A stretch of 64,000 bases of DNA from Gluconacetobacter johannae (GTDB taxonomy: Bacteria > Pseudomonadota > Alphaproteobacteria > Acetobacterales > Acetobacteraceae): positions 12,209 through 76,208 of the forward strand of contig NZ_BAQK01000020.1 of assembly GCF_025994435.1 (NCBI RefSeq), written 5' to 3'. The position numbers and the translations under genes were made by a program. Positions within the stretch are counted from its first letter, which is position 1. The number at the start of each line of letters is the position of its first letter. The notes below the pieces were generated by a model, which did no database searches, was not told where the DNA came from, and saw only the letters and a list, made by a program, of their open reading frames with translations. Below, one piece after another: positions 24,575 to 33,149 of the stretch.

Positions 24575-26066
24575 AATCGGCCTCCACTCTCGGCGCGCCC
24601 CAGGGACTGCCGTGCGGGGATGGAAGGATGGGATAGGCGAACGTCAGGGCCAGCGCGTCCGCCACGTCGGGCGAGGCGCCGATACGCTTGCGGATGGCGT
24701 CCTTCGGTTCGATCTGGATTTCGTCGCGGGCGTTGTGGCCGAACTCGGGCGCGGTCAGGTCGGCGATCAGTTCGGGATCATCTGGGATGGCACCGGTCTT
24801 CAGCCATTCCCGCATCATCCCCCACATCTCGGCGCGCTTGTTGGCGTAGCGCGAGGCATCGCTGGCATAGTTCGCCCGGTCGGCCTTCCCGCCGAACTGG
24901 ACGCCGAAGACCGCCGGCACCCGGAGCTGACGCAGGCGATCCACGACACCAGCCCCGATGCCGCCCGCGTCCACGAACACAGCCTCGCACCGGTATTGCT
25001 GGGCCGTGTCTGCCACCTTGGCCGCGATCTGCATCAGGTCGGCCACCCGTAGTTTCAGGAGCGGCCAGTTGCGCGCATCCTGGCCTTTGCGGACATAAAT
25101 GACGGTCTGGTCGGAACCTTGCCGTGCCACATCCACGCCAATGACGATGGCGTCAAAGCTCCTGCCGGCGGCATCCCGCATCCGTGCCGCCTCAACGGTG
25201 TCGGACGGGATGAACTGGGCCGAGCCGGCACGCGGGAAAACGCCTCGCACGCGGATGCGGACGAAGTCGCTGTCCTCGCCATAGTCGTCGACCCATTGCT
25301 GGATCTGTTCCTTGTTGGTGATCCGGACCGTGCGGCTGTCAATCTGGCGCGTCGTCCAACGATGCTTGAACCGGCCGAAGCAGTCGCGGAAACGGCCAGT
25401 GTTGCGCGTGGGGTTGCCGGCCACCAGCCAGATGATGTCCGTGTTGTCGTCGGTCAGCGCGCCTTCGGTCGTCTGCCAGATCACGTCCGGAATGGCCGAG
25501 GCTTCGTCGAAGACGACCAGGATGCGCTTGCCTTGGTTGTGCAGGCCGGCGAAGGACTCGACCCGATCAGGCGACCAGCTGATGGCGTCGATGCGCCATG
25601 TCTTGGCGTGGGTCGGGTCAGACGAATAGATCGCGGTGGCCGCGACCTCGAACCATGACCGCCACAGGAAGACCCGGAACCAGCGGTTCAACTCGGGCCA
25701 GGTCTTGGTCGCCAGCTGCGCCGCGGTGTTGGCGGTGACGACGCCGCGCGTGTCCTCGCATGTGGTGATAGCCCACAGGATCACCCATGACACCAGCGCC
25801 GATTTGCCGATGCCGTGCCCCGACGCAATCGCGATCTGGATCGCCTGGGCCGGCGACAGGATGCCTTGACCGATTGCCCGCAAGATATCAGCCTGCCACG
25901 CATCCGGGCCGTCCATGCTGGCCAGATCGGTCCCAGGTTCACCCCAGGGGAAGGCCGACTGCACGAACCGGAGCGGGTCGGTGGAACACTCGGCCGCCAG
26001 CTGGACCAGATCGTCCTGAAGCTGCTGCGTCAGAGGGGCATCCGGATCCATCATTCGGCGCTCCAC
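24552..26066 (-). CDS. Phage terminase large subunit (packaging ATPase-nuclease)
   Basis: 504 residues. The ATPase motifs are Walker A SGHGIGKSAL and Walker B RILVVFDEASAIPD. The C-terminal RNase-H-like nuclease shows its acidic residues in IVIGVDVARQGSDQT, AVFVDAGGIGAGV and GASPDVADALAL. The protein cuts concatemeric DNA and drives it into a procapsid through a portal. It is full length and appears intact even though no capsid gene is present. The start could be the second Met codon four residues on. Confidence 0.9.
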   Translation of the reverse strand: MERRMMDPDAPLTQQLQDDLVQLAAECSTDPLRFVQSAFPWGEPGTDLASMDGPDAWQADILRAIGQGILSPAQAIQIAIASGHGIGKSALVSWVILWAITTCEDTRGVVTANTAAQLATKTWPELNRWFRVFLWRSWFEVAATAIYSSDPTHAKTWRIDAISWSPDRVESFAGLHNQGKRILVVFDEASAIPDVIWQTTEGALTDDNTDIIWLVAGNPTRNTGRFRDCFGRFKHRWTTRQIDSRTVRITNKEQIQQWVDDYGEDSDFVRIRVRGVFPRAGSAQFIPSDTVEAARMRDAAGRSFDAIVIGVDVARQGSDQTVIYVRKGQDARNWPLLKLRVADLMQIAAKVADTAQQYRCEAVFVDAGGIGAGVVDRLRQLRVPAVFGVQFGGKADRANYASDASRYANKRAEMWGMMREWLKTGAIPDDPELIADLTAPEFGHNARDEIQIEPKDAIRKRIGASPDVADALALTFAYPILPSPHGSPWGAPRVEADYDPFAAA

Positions 26067-26139
26067 CTGATACTATATCTGGTGATGAAATCGAGTTTAA
26101 CCCCAGAAATCTGCCAATCTCCGTCGTGTCGTGTGATAA

Positions 26140-26157
26140 GCGGACCCAGAGCGGACC
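26140..26157. repeat. Third GCGGACC tandem site, between the terminase genes
   Basis: GCGGACC at 26140 and 26151, again exactly 11 bp apart, as in the two arm repeats near attL and attR. It lies 74 bp upstream of the terminase large-subunit start, so here it may be a regulator site. Confidence 0.45.
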
Positions 26158-26172
26158 TTTCGCGACAGGAAA

Positions 26173-26583
26173 TCATGCTTTTTCGGCCTCGGCGCTCGGT
26201 GCGATCGCCAGCGTCTTGGCCGCCTCGATCTGGCCAGTCGTCGCCCCTTCGATCGTCAGTTCCCGCTTGCGCGCGCGGGCGAGCTGATCCGCGATGCTGA
26301 TTGTGTGCTTCACATCAGCCGTCACCGACGATGCCGATAGCGCGGGCTTCTCGAACCGGATGGCAGCCTTGGCGGCATCGAGCTTCAGGTCCAGTGGCAC
26401 TTCGGGATGGCGATACATGGCGACCAGCACGTCATGAGCGCCGAATTGCGGACCACTGGCCACGTCATGCCCCAGCGTCGCCGTGATCCTCTCCATCTGC
26501 TCTTCCAGAGCGACCGTGCGCTTGCGACGGGTGCCCTTCTTGAGCCCCGCCGGATTGCCCGATTGTCCCGGCTGGAAGACCAT
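26173..26583 (-). CDS. Probable phage terminase small subunit
   Basis: 136 residues. The N terminus FQPGQSGNPAGLKKGTRRKR is the proline/glycine-basic motif seen in many small terminase-like (DUF5681-type) proteins. The rest is helical (VPLDLKLDAAKAAIRFEKPA). Small subunits recognise pac or cos DNA and recruit the large subunit. It directly precedes the large subunit gene, with a 106-bp gap that holds a GCGGACC tandem site. The family call rests on the N-terminal motif and position. Confidence 0.7.
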   Translation of the reverse strand: MVFQPGQSGNPAGLKKGTRRKRTVALEEQMERITATLGHDVASGPQFGAHDVLVAMYRHPEVPLDLKLDAAKAAIRFEKPALSASSVTADVKHTISIADQLARARKRELTIEGATTGQIEAAKTLAIAPSAEAEKA

Positions 26584-26996
26584 TGCTTGCGATTGCTCTC
26601 GTCCGTGTCTGGTATTGTCACCCTACCAGATTGAATACTTCACCGTCACCTCGGCAGAAGCAGACAAGTTCGGACATTACTAGACAGGGAAACATTTTTT
26701 CCTGTCGTCACCCGGCATCTTCGACAGGATCGCACCTGGCGTCACTGATGGACGAAAGCGGCGTTGCAAGTGACGGTTGCTGAGGTGAGAAAAAGGGGCT
26801 GCAAGTGAGCTCTTCGTTTTAGAATGAACCGTTGCATAGTTACGAGGTAACGGGGGCACAGGCTCAGGATCGTCTCGCCCGTTTGCACGGGACTCGCACG
26901 GAACCTGCACGGGTGGATAGACCGCACGGATGGTCTATCCCCCTATAGGGTTCCGACATCCGTGCGCGCGCGGAAGTTGCACGGAAGTTGCGCGGA
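26584..26996. other. Candidate replication origin (iterons) or packaging site
   Basis: A gene-free 413 bp between repA and the small terminase gene. At 26884-26995 the motif (T/C)GCACGG recurs at 26884, 26895 and 26906 (11-bp phasing), 26923, inverted at 26960, 26978, and 26989 (as TGCGCGG, again 11 bp on). One copy lies in the loop of a perfect 9-bp hairpin (GGATAGACC/GGTCTATCC, 26915-26940), followed by the palindrome CCCTATAGGG (26941-26950). Phased iterons next to a RepA gene suggest the element's origin. A terminase recognition site is the alternative. I see nothing definite in 26584-26880. Confidence 0.6.
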
Positions 26997-28208
26997 TCAT
27001 GCTTCGTCATCCTCAAGCCATGTGACGCTGTCGGGGAGGCCGTCAGTCGAGCGTAGACCTTTCCCCGTTCCTCTATTCGACCTTCTGAAGGTCGCAGTGA
27101 TGAAGCCAGCGGCCATCAGCCCGTCCATGACCTTTCGCTGCCCGTCAGCCGTGACGATGCCATGTTCGACCAACAGCCTCTTGATTGATCGTGCATCGGC
27201 AGAAAAGCGCGGGCTCCACGGTCCAGCCGGGCTGCCTCTTTCCACACCGACCTGAATGGCTGCCATGGTGTCCTGAGAGATCGTATCTTCTGGCGGTGCC
27301 CAGGGCAGCATGACAGCCACATGGTCACCGTTCGCCAATTCGTAGGACTGGCGCTCGAACCATTCTTCACGACCGATCGGGGCAGCATTGATCTTGGCGC
27401 CGTCAACGCGCGAGAAATAGCGGCGCTGGTCAGCCTTGATGCCGAAGGTGTTGGCCTCATCCTCGCTCATCACGGTAACCGTCAGGACGATGCGTGCCGC
27501 GCCAATGACAGCGGAGGCACCGCGGGCGATGTCCGGATCTCCAGCTGTCGCTGCCGAGCCTTTGCGCGTGTGGTGCAGGAGAACGAGCGCGAGATTGTGC
27601 TGGATGGCCAGGCTGCGGAAATAGGCCATCACCGTCCTGACGGCCGTGTTGTCGTTCTCTTCGGCCTCGTGCAGTTCGACCAGCGGATCGAGCATCAGCA
27701 CGTCCGGCTGCATCGTCTCGATCATCTTGAGCATCTGGTCCATGGCCGGCGTGGCGCGCAGTTCCTTGGTTTCACGATCATAGGCCAGGAGCGTACCGAT
27801 TGTGTCCGTGCCCAGCCTCATCACGCACCCGGCGAGATCGGCCGGTCGGGCACCGAAGAAGCGGAGGGCACCAGAGAAGCGGCGCCGCTGCTCGTCCCTG
27901 TCGTCTTCCGTGTTGTAGGTCATCACCTTGACCGGCTGGACATCCATCCGCCCATAGGGCTTTCCAAGCGCCAGAGCGGTTGCCCATCCGACCATCAGGC
28001 TCGATTTGCCGGAAGCCGGCGCCCCGACCACGACCGTGACGGCACCGCGCAGCAGTAGCCCGGTCGCGACCCAAGGACGTCGTGGGATATCCTGCTCCAG
28101 CCAGCCCTCGGCATCCTCGACCAGCAGCGCCGGTGTGGTGTCAGCACTGATCTGGGCTTTCCGCACACCTTCACGCACGATGCTGTCGATGTTCAGGGCT
28201 TCGCTCAA
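26997..28208 (-). CDS. RepA-like AAA ATPase (replicative helicase family)
   Basis: 403 residues of the RecA-like hexameric helicase/RepA (AAA_25) family. Walker A is VVGAPASGKSSLMVG, near residue 60. Walker B is PDVLMLDPLVEL, then LALVLLHHTRKG. The C-terminal 90 residues resemble a winged helix (SIKRLLVEHGIVTADGQRKV). It probably loads or acts as the helicase for element replication with the adjoining prim-pol protein, whose stop it overlaps by 4 bp. Iterons lie just beyond its stop codon. Confidence 0.85.
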   Translation of the reverse strand: MSEALNIDSIVREGVRKAQISADTTPALLVEDAEGWLEQDIPRRPWVATGLLLRGAVTVVVGAPASGKSSLMVGWATALALGKPYGRMDVQPVKVMTYNTEDDRDEQRRRFSGALRFFGARPADLAGCVMRLGTDTIGTLLAYDRETKELRATPAMDQMLKMIETMQPDVLMLDPLVELHEAEENDNTAVRTVMAYFRSLAIQHNLALVLLHHTRKGSAATAGDPDIARGASAVIGAARIVLTVTVMSEDEANTFGIKADQRRYFSRVDGAKINAAPIGREEWFERQSYELANGDHVAVMLPWAPPEDTISQDTMAAIQVGVERGSPAGPWSPRFSADARSIKRLLVEHGIVTADGQRKVMDGLMAAGFITATFRRSNRGTGKGLRSTDGLPDSVTWLEDDEA

Positions 28209-29011
28209 GCCGCGCCTCCCCGAGCCCGCAAGGCGGACGTTATCGTCTTCTCTATTTCCGGCACGGTGAGCCCAGCCTGGAGGGCAGCGGCGGCCATCGC
28301 CTCGGCAATCTGCCCGGCCGTCAGATGCCCCTCTGGGATGAACCGGGCCAGCGCATAGGTCTCGGCGTTCAGTGTGTCATTGCGTCGCCCTTGCCCGGCT
28401 GACGCGACCGCCTGGACAGCACCCCGGACAGCACCCCGCACATAGCGGTCAGCATCCTCGATGCCGCGCTCGATCTTTGCCAGATCGGCCTTGGGCGGTG
28501 GGGGCGGGACGGCCATCTCAGCCAGCCACGCAGGCCATGGGGCGGCAGGGGCCTTGCTCACCACGTCCAGCCCGGCGGCAGGCCACCAGATGATATAGCC
28601 GCCATCGGCCCGCACATCGATGCCAGGGGCGATCCGGCTGGCGCTATTGCGCATGCCTTCCCGATGGCGGAACAGCATGTGCAGGCCGCCCGACCGCGTG
28701 CGGTGGGTGCGGGTCGCCGGCAGCCGGGCGCAATGCTCGGCATGCCAGTCGTCTGCGCCTTCCTTATGGAGGTCCAGGTCCAGCACATCGATGCCGGACG
28801 CGGCCCCCGTGGCGACACCCACCAGCGGGCCCGGATAGCGCCGCCACAAGGTCATGATGGCATCCGCCTTGGTTGCTGCATCCTTGAACCCATGCGGGCA
28901 GGCCGGTTGCTTGTTCTCCTGGCAGGGGAAGACAGCGGCACCATGCTTGCCCAGGTTCACGGCCTGGATGATGTGGGGCGGCAGAACCGCGAGTTGGCTG
29001 GCGGCGCTCAT
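28205..29011 (-). CDS. Bifunctional primase/polymerase (prim-pol) domain protein
   Basis: 268 residues. The N-terminal prim-pol fold shows NLGKHGAAVFPCQ, the metal-binding acidic motif GIDVLDLDLHKEG, the GGLHMLF histidine motif and GYIIWWPA. The C-terminal 80 residues are helical, like a primase C-terminal domain (SLT-free). It would prime and extend DNA at the element's origin. The ATG at 29011 overlaps the previous stop by 4 bp. Confidence 0.85.
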   Translation of the reverse strand: MSAASQLAVLPPHIIQAVNLGKHGAAVFPCQENKQPACPHGFKDAATKADAIMTLWRRYPGPLVGVATGAASGIDVLDLDLHKEGADDWHAEHCARLPATRTHRTRSGGLHMLFRHREGMRNSASRIAPGIDVRADGGYIIWWPAAGLDVVSKAPAAPWPAWLAEMAVPPPPPKADLAKIERGIEDADRYVRGAVRGAVQAVASAGQGRRNDTLNAETYALARFIPEGHLTAGQIAEAMAAAALQAGLTVPEIEKTITSALRARGGAA

Positions 29012-29442
29012 TCCTCGTCCTCCTGGCCAAGGCTCTGGCGTCCCATCTGGATGAGATTGCGAAAGCGCTCTTCCGGGCTCATGCCCGCCTGGAGAACCTT
29101 CGTCGCGCCAATGCCGGCCCGATAGAATTCGTTCTCGAAGGTGCCATCGTCCGGCAGGAAGCCGCACTGCCTGAAAGCGCCGATCGTGCCCTGGGCAACG
29201 GAATGCGGGGCGATCAGCACTTCCCCCGCGTCGGTGCTGACCATCCGGACGCTGTCCTGGAACGACCCAGAGCGCGTCATCTGGAGGAAGATGCCCTGCG
29301 CGTCGGCCGGCAGTCCGGCCGCACTCACCAGGTCTGCGCAGGAATGCCACGGCAGCGCGACCACGCCGTTGGGGGCCGCGAAAAACCGGATGGCGCGTCC
29401 ACGCAACTGGCCGGTATAGATAGGGTTGTGCAGGGGCTTCAT
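29008..29442 (-). CDS. Hypothetical phage protein
   Basis: 144 residues starting MKPLHNPIYTGQLRGRAIRF. The first half looks like a compact alpha/beta domain (GVVALPWHSCADLVSAAGLP). Phage proteins with a similar start are often called antirepressor-like, but I cannot confirm that. It is translationally coupled to both neighbours by ATGA overlaps in the replication operon. Confidence 0.65.
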   Translation of the reverse strand: MKPLHNPIYTGQLRGRAIRFFAAPNGVVALPWHSCADLVSAAGLPADAQGIFLQMTRSGSFQDSVRMVSTDAGEVLIAPHSVAQGTIGAFRQCGFLPDDGTFENEFYRAGIGATKVLQAGMSPEERFRNLIQMGRQSLGQEDEE

Positions 29443-30233
29443 CCGACTGCCCTCCCGGTCAAACGGAACCAGTGCCGGATTGCGGCGTCCATCGTCACAT
29501 CCGCTCTGGCCTTAGCCACAGGCTCGCTCTCGCCCTTTCCGGTCCAGACCGTCATCGCGATCGTCAGAGCGGCAGTCAGTCCATGCTGGAACTGGTCGTC
29601 AGAACTGTTCTTGCTCTGATGGTAATCGGCCAGCATCACACCCAGCCGGTGAGGCATGACAGTCGCAAGGTCCGGGCCGCGATCCTCGCCGGCGTAGATT
29701 TCATCCAGACGGGAGAATGCTCCTTTGGCGGCGAGCCGGGCGTTCTCCTTTCCGTCCTGCTCGGACATTGCCCCTTGCGAAACCATGTCGTGGATAAACG
29801 TGCCGATGCGTTCGGTAATGCGGTGGATGGCGACGCCTAACGGTAGGCGGTATTCCCGGCACATGTCGGCCATCATGTATCCGGCCCCTTCCATGTTGAC
29901 GCGGGTTTCCCCGTCGATCTGGGCCTTGTATTCCGGCGGCATCGTGGCCCAGATCTTCTCAGCCACCACCTCCGGGCCGATGTCCTTGGGGCGGTGGTCC
30001 ATCACGGGCCAATCGTGAACGGCGCTGATGCGCTGGCAGAACTGACGGGCTTGCAAGGCATCCATGGCGCAGGCCAGCGGACAATCCGTGCCATCATTGA
30101 AAATGGCGGTGGGTAGGTAACGCCCCTCGACCGGGCGAACCCACAGGCAGCGCACAGCATCGGGGGCCAGGGTAGCCGGGTCCGCGATCACGTCGGGAAT
30201 CGCGGAGGCGGTGCGATAGGTGCGTTTGCTCAT
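29439..30233 (-). CDS. Hypothetical phage protein in the replication operon
   Basis: 264 residues starting MSKRTYRTASAIPDVIADPA. No recognised domain. Its C-terminal half is helical and contains MPHRLGVMLADYHQSKNSSD. The start at 30233 overlaps the preceding stop (ATGA); the frame remains open further upstream. Position suggests an early or replication-accessory role. Confidence 0.65.
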   Translation of the reverse strand: MSKRTYRTASAIPDVIADPATLAPDAVRCLWVRPVEGRYLPTAIFNDGTDCPLACAMDALQARQFCQRISAVHDWPVMDHRPKDIGPEVVAEKIWATMPPEYKAQIDGETRVNMEGAGYMMADMCREYRLPLGVAIHRITERIGTFIHDMVSQGAMSEQDGKENARLAAKGAFSRLDEIYAGEDRGPDLATVMPHRLGVMLADYHQSKNSSDDQFQHGLTAALTIAMTVWTGKGESEPVAKARADVTMDAAIRHWFRLTGRAVG

Positions 30234-30433
30234 CGCATAGCCCTCCCGGCCTCGATGGCAGCACTGGCGGCCGCGATCGACGGAAAGAGGACCGGCAGCC
30301 GGCAACCCGGCATCAGCACACCGACGCGCGGCTCGCCATCGGGGCGGCAGGCATCGGACAGGAGGATCAGGCGGGGCACACTTCCCCCGCTGCGGACGCA
30401 CTTCGGGCGCCCGCGCTTTTTCAAGCTCGGCAT
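30230..30433 (-). CDS. Small hypothetical phage protein
   Basis: 67 residues starting MPSLKKRGRPKCVRSGGSVP. A basic N terminus is followed by a short hydrophobic beta-like stretch. Not recognised. A TTG at 30454 is an alternative start, but the ATG is better placed after GGAAAA. It overlaps the next gene by 4 bp. Confidence 0.55.
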   Translation of the reverse strand: MPSLKKRGRPKCVRSGGSVPRLILLSDACRPDGEPRVGVLMPGCRLPVLFPSIAAASAAIEAGRAMR

Positions 30434-30569
30434 GGCACTTTTCCGATATGCCAACCGCGATTTCTTCTGGACGATCGACCCGAAATGGCTCTACAAGCTG
30501 ACCTGTCAGGGGTCAGCTATTTCGGATCGTCGGTCTGCGTTATCGCGGCCGGCGATTTCTGTTTCTGGC

Positions 30570-30782
30570 TCAGGGTGTGGCGTGACGCCCCGTTGCTTCG
30601 GCCGCCGTGTGACGGAACGTCCGGCTTGCCAGCCATTCCTCGACATCTTCCTGCCGGTACATGAACTTGCTGCCGATCTTGACGTAGCGGGGGCCTGTTC
30701 CCGCCGCGCGACTGCGCGCCAGTGTCCGCGGGTGAATTTGCAGATAGGTGCAGGTCTGTTCGTTGGTCCAAAGGGGACGCAC
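30570..30782 (-). CDS. Excisionase-like / AlpA-type DNA-binding protein
   Basis: 70 residues. The helix-turn-helix-17 fold (LWTNEQTCTYLQIHPRTLAR; GPRYVKIGSKFMYRQEDVEE) is typical of excisionases and AlpA activators. The GTG at 30782 is chosen because a perfect AAGGAGG lies 6 nt upstream; the longer frame to 30836 is less likely. Lying 0.8 kb from the integrase gene, it is the best candidate recombination directionality factor. Confidence 0.8.
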   Translation of the reverse strand: MRPLWTNEQTCTYLQIHPRTLARSRAAGTGPRYVKIGSKFMYRQEDVEEWLASRTFRHTAAEATGRHATP

Positions 30783-30889
30783 TGCTTGCCTCCTTACTTC
30801 AAGGCCGCAAGCTACTGCGGCCGGCAAGACAATCATTTATATGACTGAGGGCGACTTCTGAGAGAGGGCTGAAATAGCTTTTTTCATCT

Positions 30890-31624
30890 CTATTCTTCCC
30901 CCCTTTCATGCTGTCGGAAGCGGCGCGGGAGGCGAGGTGTCGGTGGGCGCATCAGTTTCTGAAATTTTTTGGTGAATAAACTCGTGTCTGATCTGTTTAT
31001 TTTCTGCAAATGATCGAGCCAACCGGATGAGTCGATCCGCTGGTTATTTTCTTTGATTTTTCCGCCCGACGCGAGCCACAGAGCATCACATGCCTCCCAA
31101 GCGGTGGGGTTTTTTTTCCCGATCTGCCTTTTGCGAGCGTCTCGCCACAGAAAGGCACATGCCAGCGCGCAGAGTTCCTTCGCTGACGATCCATCAGGGT
31201 TAGGATAGGATCGATAATTTCCTTTTCCCTTCTCGATGCGAGTTGCCAAAGCATCGGCTTGAAGTTGCAACTTCTTTAAGAACCGAACAGCGGCAATCTC
31301 GTCATCCAGACAGCTTGGGTCTCCCTGGAGAGGTGGATCATCGCCCGAATCCTCAGGGGGCTTTTGACCGCTGACGTTCTGTTCTTCTGCTGCAAACCAT
31401 GAGGATAATTCTGCGCTTTCAAGAGCCTGCAATATCGTCGTGCAGGCGTCGCCGAGAGGCGCCATGCGTTTTCTGAGTTCAGTCCTCTTTAGCGTCCTTT
31501 CCTCAGACATTCTGGCTGCAGCAACTGCTCCCGCAAAAGATCTGATGGTAGTCATCAGCGCCGGTTGAGGTTCATCCAAACCAGAGATGATCTTCGCGCA
31601 TAGTTCGATGTGATCGACAGTCAT
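30890..31624 (-). CDS. Hypothetical protein coupled to the integrase
   Basis: 244 residues starting MTVDHIELCAKIISGLDEPQ. Highly charged and helical, with a lysine/arginine-rich C terminus (RPPTPRLPRRFRQHERGEE). No family is recognised. GC content is lower than in neighbouring genes. The start overlaps the integrase stop by 4 bp (ATGA), so the two are translated together. Confidence 0.6.
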   Translation of the reverse strand: MTVDHIELCAKIISGLDEPQPALMTTIRSFAGAVAAARMSEERTLKRTELRKRMAPLGDACTTILQALESAELSSWFAAEEQNVSGQKPPEDSGDDPPLQGDPSCLDDEIAAVRFLKKLQLQADALATRIEKGKGNYRSYPNPDGSSAKELCALACAFLWRDARKRQIGKKNPTAWEACDALWLASGGKIKENNQRIDSSGWLDHLQKINRSDTSLFTKKFQKLMRPPTPRLPRRFRQHERGEE

Positions 31625-32823
31625 TGCACCACCGCTCCCGCCCAAAGATCTAGTGCATCGCGCCGCTCAGTCAGGAATTCCGCCCGCTGATAGACCGCCG
31701 CCACGCCGCTGATCGTGCCGCTGACGTGGTTCAAGATGCGGTCGGCCACATGCGGTGGCACGCCATGGGTGGCCAGCCAGGTCACGCCAGATCGCCGGAA
31801 ATCGTGCAGGCGCCAGTCGGTCAGAGTGATTTTCTGTTCCGCCATCTCTTTCTCGATTGCATTCTTGGCGTAGCTATAGGCGCCGATCGATCCCTTGGCC
31901 CGGCCGGCGAACACGAAGGGGTTGCCTTCGATACGGGGAAGGGCGCGGATGATCTCCCGCACCGGAGCGGACAGGTGGACGACATGCGTCCGCCCGTTCT
32001 TCGCGCGCTCCCGCGGCAGGGTCCAGGTTGTCGGATTCTCCAGGTCGTCCAGCTCCGCCCACCGCATCGACGCGACTTCTTCTCGCCGCTGGAGCGTCAG
32101 CATCAGGACGCGGACATAGGCGCCCAGCGTAGGGGTGATCTTGCCACACGCCTCCCAGATCGCCCGCAATTCGGTCACGGTCAGAACGCGTTCGCGCGAT
32201 TGCTCGCGGCCCAGGCGCTCCAGACCCTGGAATGGATTGATGGTCAATTTCTGCCGCTTCACGGCCCAACCATAGGCCGCCCGCGCATAGGCCAGTGCCC
32301 GGTTGGCGGTCACGACACTCTTGGCCTCACGGATCGCATCCAGCGCCTTCACGGCGTCTGCGACGGTGATGCTGCTGGCCGGTTGCTTCCGCCAGTCGGG
32401 GAAGGCCCGCAGGAGCGCAGCCTTGGCCTCGTTCAGGTAGCTTTCCCGCCGCTCGCCTTCGCGGGCTTCTGCCCAACTGGTCGCCAGGGTCTCGAAGGTG
32501 AACGAGGCGTCGGCGGCGGCTACCAACTCGGCCTTCTTCATGGCTTTGCGCTCAGCCATGGGGTCGCCGCCTTTGGCTGCCTCGCCAAGGACAGCCCGGG
32601 CTTGCGCGCGCGCCTCCTCAATGGTCAGCACCCCGAACGCTCCGAGCGGCACGCGCCGCTTGGCCTTCCCCACCGAATATTGGGCCAGGAACATCTTGCC
32701 GCCGGACGAAGATACGCGGAGCCCGAAGCCACGCGTCGTCGTGTCGAAGAACAGCACGTCCTTCTTGTCGGGCGGACAGACGGCCGACTCGACGGAACGA
32801 AGAGTGAATTTGAAGCCTGCCAT
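31621..32823 (-). CDS. int: Tyrosine recombinase (phage/island integrase)
   Basis: 400 residues of the P4-like integrase family. The N-terminal DUF4102-type domain (MAGFKFTLRSVESAVCPPDK; TTTRGFGLRVSSSGGKMFLA) is followed by a core-binding domain (SFTFETLATSWAEAREG) and the catalytic domain. Catalytic residues are the Arg in LTLQRREEVASMRW, the His-x-x-Arg box HDFRRSGVTWLATHG, the His of LNHVSG and the Tyr in VYQRAEF. It integrates at tRNA-Lys; attR lies 180 bp upstream of its start. The frame stays open far upstream through attR, but MAGF is the conserved start. Confidence 0.93.
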   Translation of the reverse strand: MAGFKFTLRSVESAVCPPDKKDVLFFDTTTRGFGLRVSSSGGKMFLAQYSVGKAKRRVPLGAFGVLTIEEARAQARAVLGEAAKGGDPMAERKAMKKAELVAAADASFTFETLATSWAEAREGERRESYLNEAKAALLRAFPDWRKQPASSITVADAVKALDAIREAKSVVTANRALAYARAAYGWAVKRQKLTINPFQGLERLGREQSRERVLTVTELRAIWEACGKITPTLGAYVRVLMLTLQRREEVASMRWAELDDLENPTTWTLPRERAKNGRTHVVHLSAPVREIIRALPRIEGNPFVFAGRAKGSIGAYSYAKNAIEKEMAEQKITLTDWRLHDFRRSGVTWLATHGVPPHVADRILNHVSGTISGVAAVYQRAEFLTERRDALDLWAGAVVQ

Positions 32824-32853
32824 GCGTGGTGCGCCCGGAATCTGCTGATGTGC

Positions 32854-32881
32854 TGCGGACCCGTAGCGGACCCCGCAGAAC
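32854..32881 (+). repeat. Right arm repeat (probable integrase arm site)
   Basis: An exact 28-bp copy of 11743-11770 in the same orientation, with two GCGGACC boxes 11 bp apart. It lies 30 bp upstream of the integrase start, so integrase binding could also control its own expression. Confidence 0.65.
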
Positions 32882-33002
32882 GTCTTTCGTTGTCCGGGAG
32901 TGTCATCGAAAGTCTGATGACTTGCAACAAAAATGGCTTCTATCTGCCGATTTTCAGGGGTCCGCGTCCGGCCCTGTCGGGCGCTGTCAGGGCAGATTTC
33001 GA

Positions 33003-33057
33003 GACTCTTAATCAGCGGGTCCAAGGTTCGAGTCCTTGTGCGCCCACCATGGAGCCC
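33003..33057 (+). repeat. Right attachment site (attR), partial tRNA-Lys
   Basis: 55 bp identical to 11642-11696. It contains the tRNA-Lys 3' portion with T arm, acceptor 3' strand and CCA, but lacks the 5' half and is therefore not a functional gene. Confidence 0.95.
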
Positions 33058-33149
33058 CCGGAAATCCATCATTTCCCGCTGTCATCCCCACAGAGCGCAA
33101 GCCTGCGGATCCCACAAAGCAAAATGATGCCGTCTGTTTGGCGAACGCG

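Noticed and set aside
22743..25052. A 769-codon rightward frame across the phage late genes
   Set aside because: It is antisense to the transglycosylase and terminase genes, which have clear motifs; it has none of its own.
26884..26995. CRISPR array
   Set aside because: The repeats are only 7 bp with short irregular spacing, include an inverted copy, and no cas genes are present.
33003..33057. A second tRNA-Lys gene
   Set aside because: Only the 3' part is present; it is the attR copy of the integration site.
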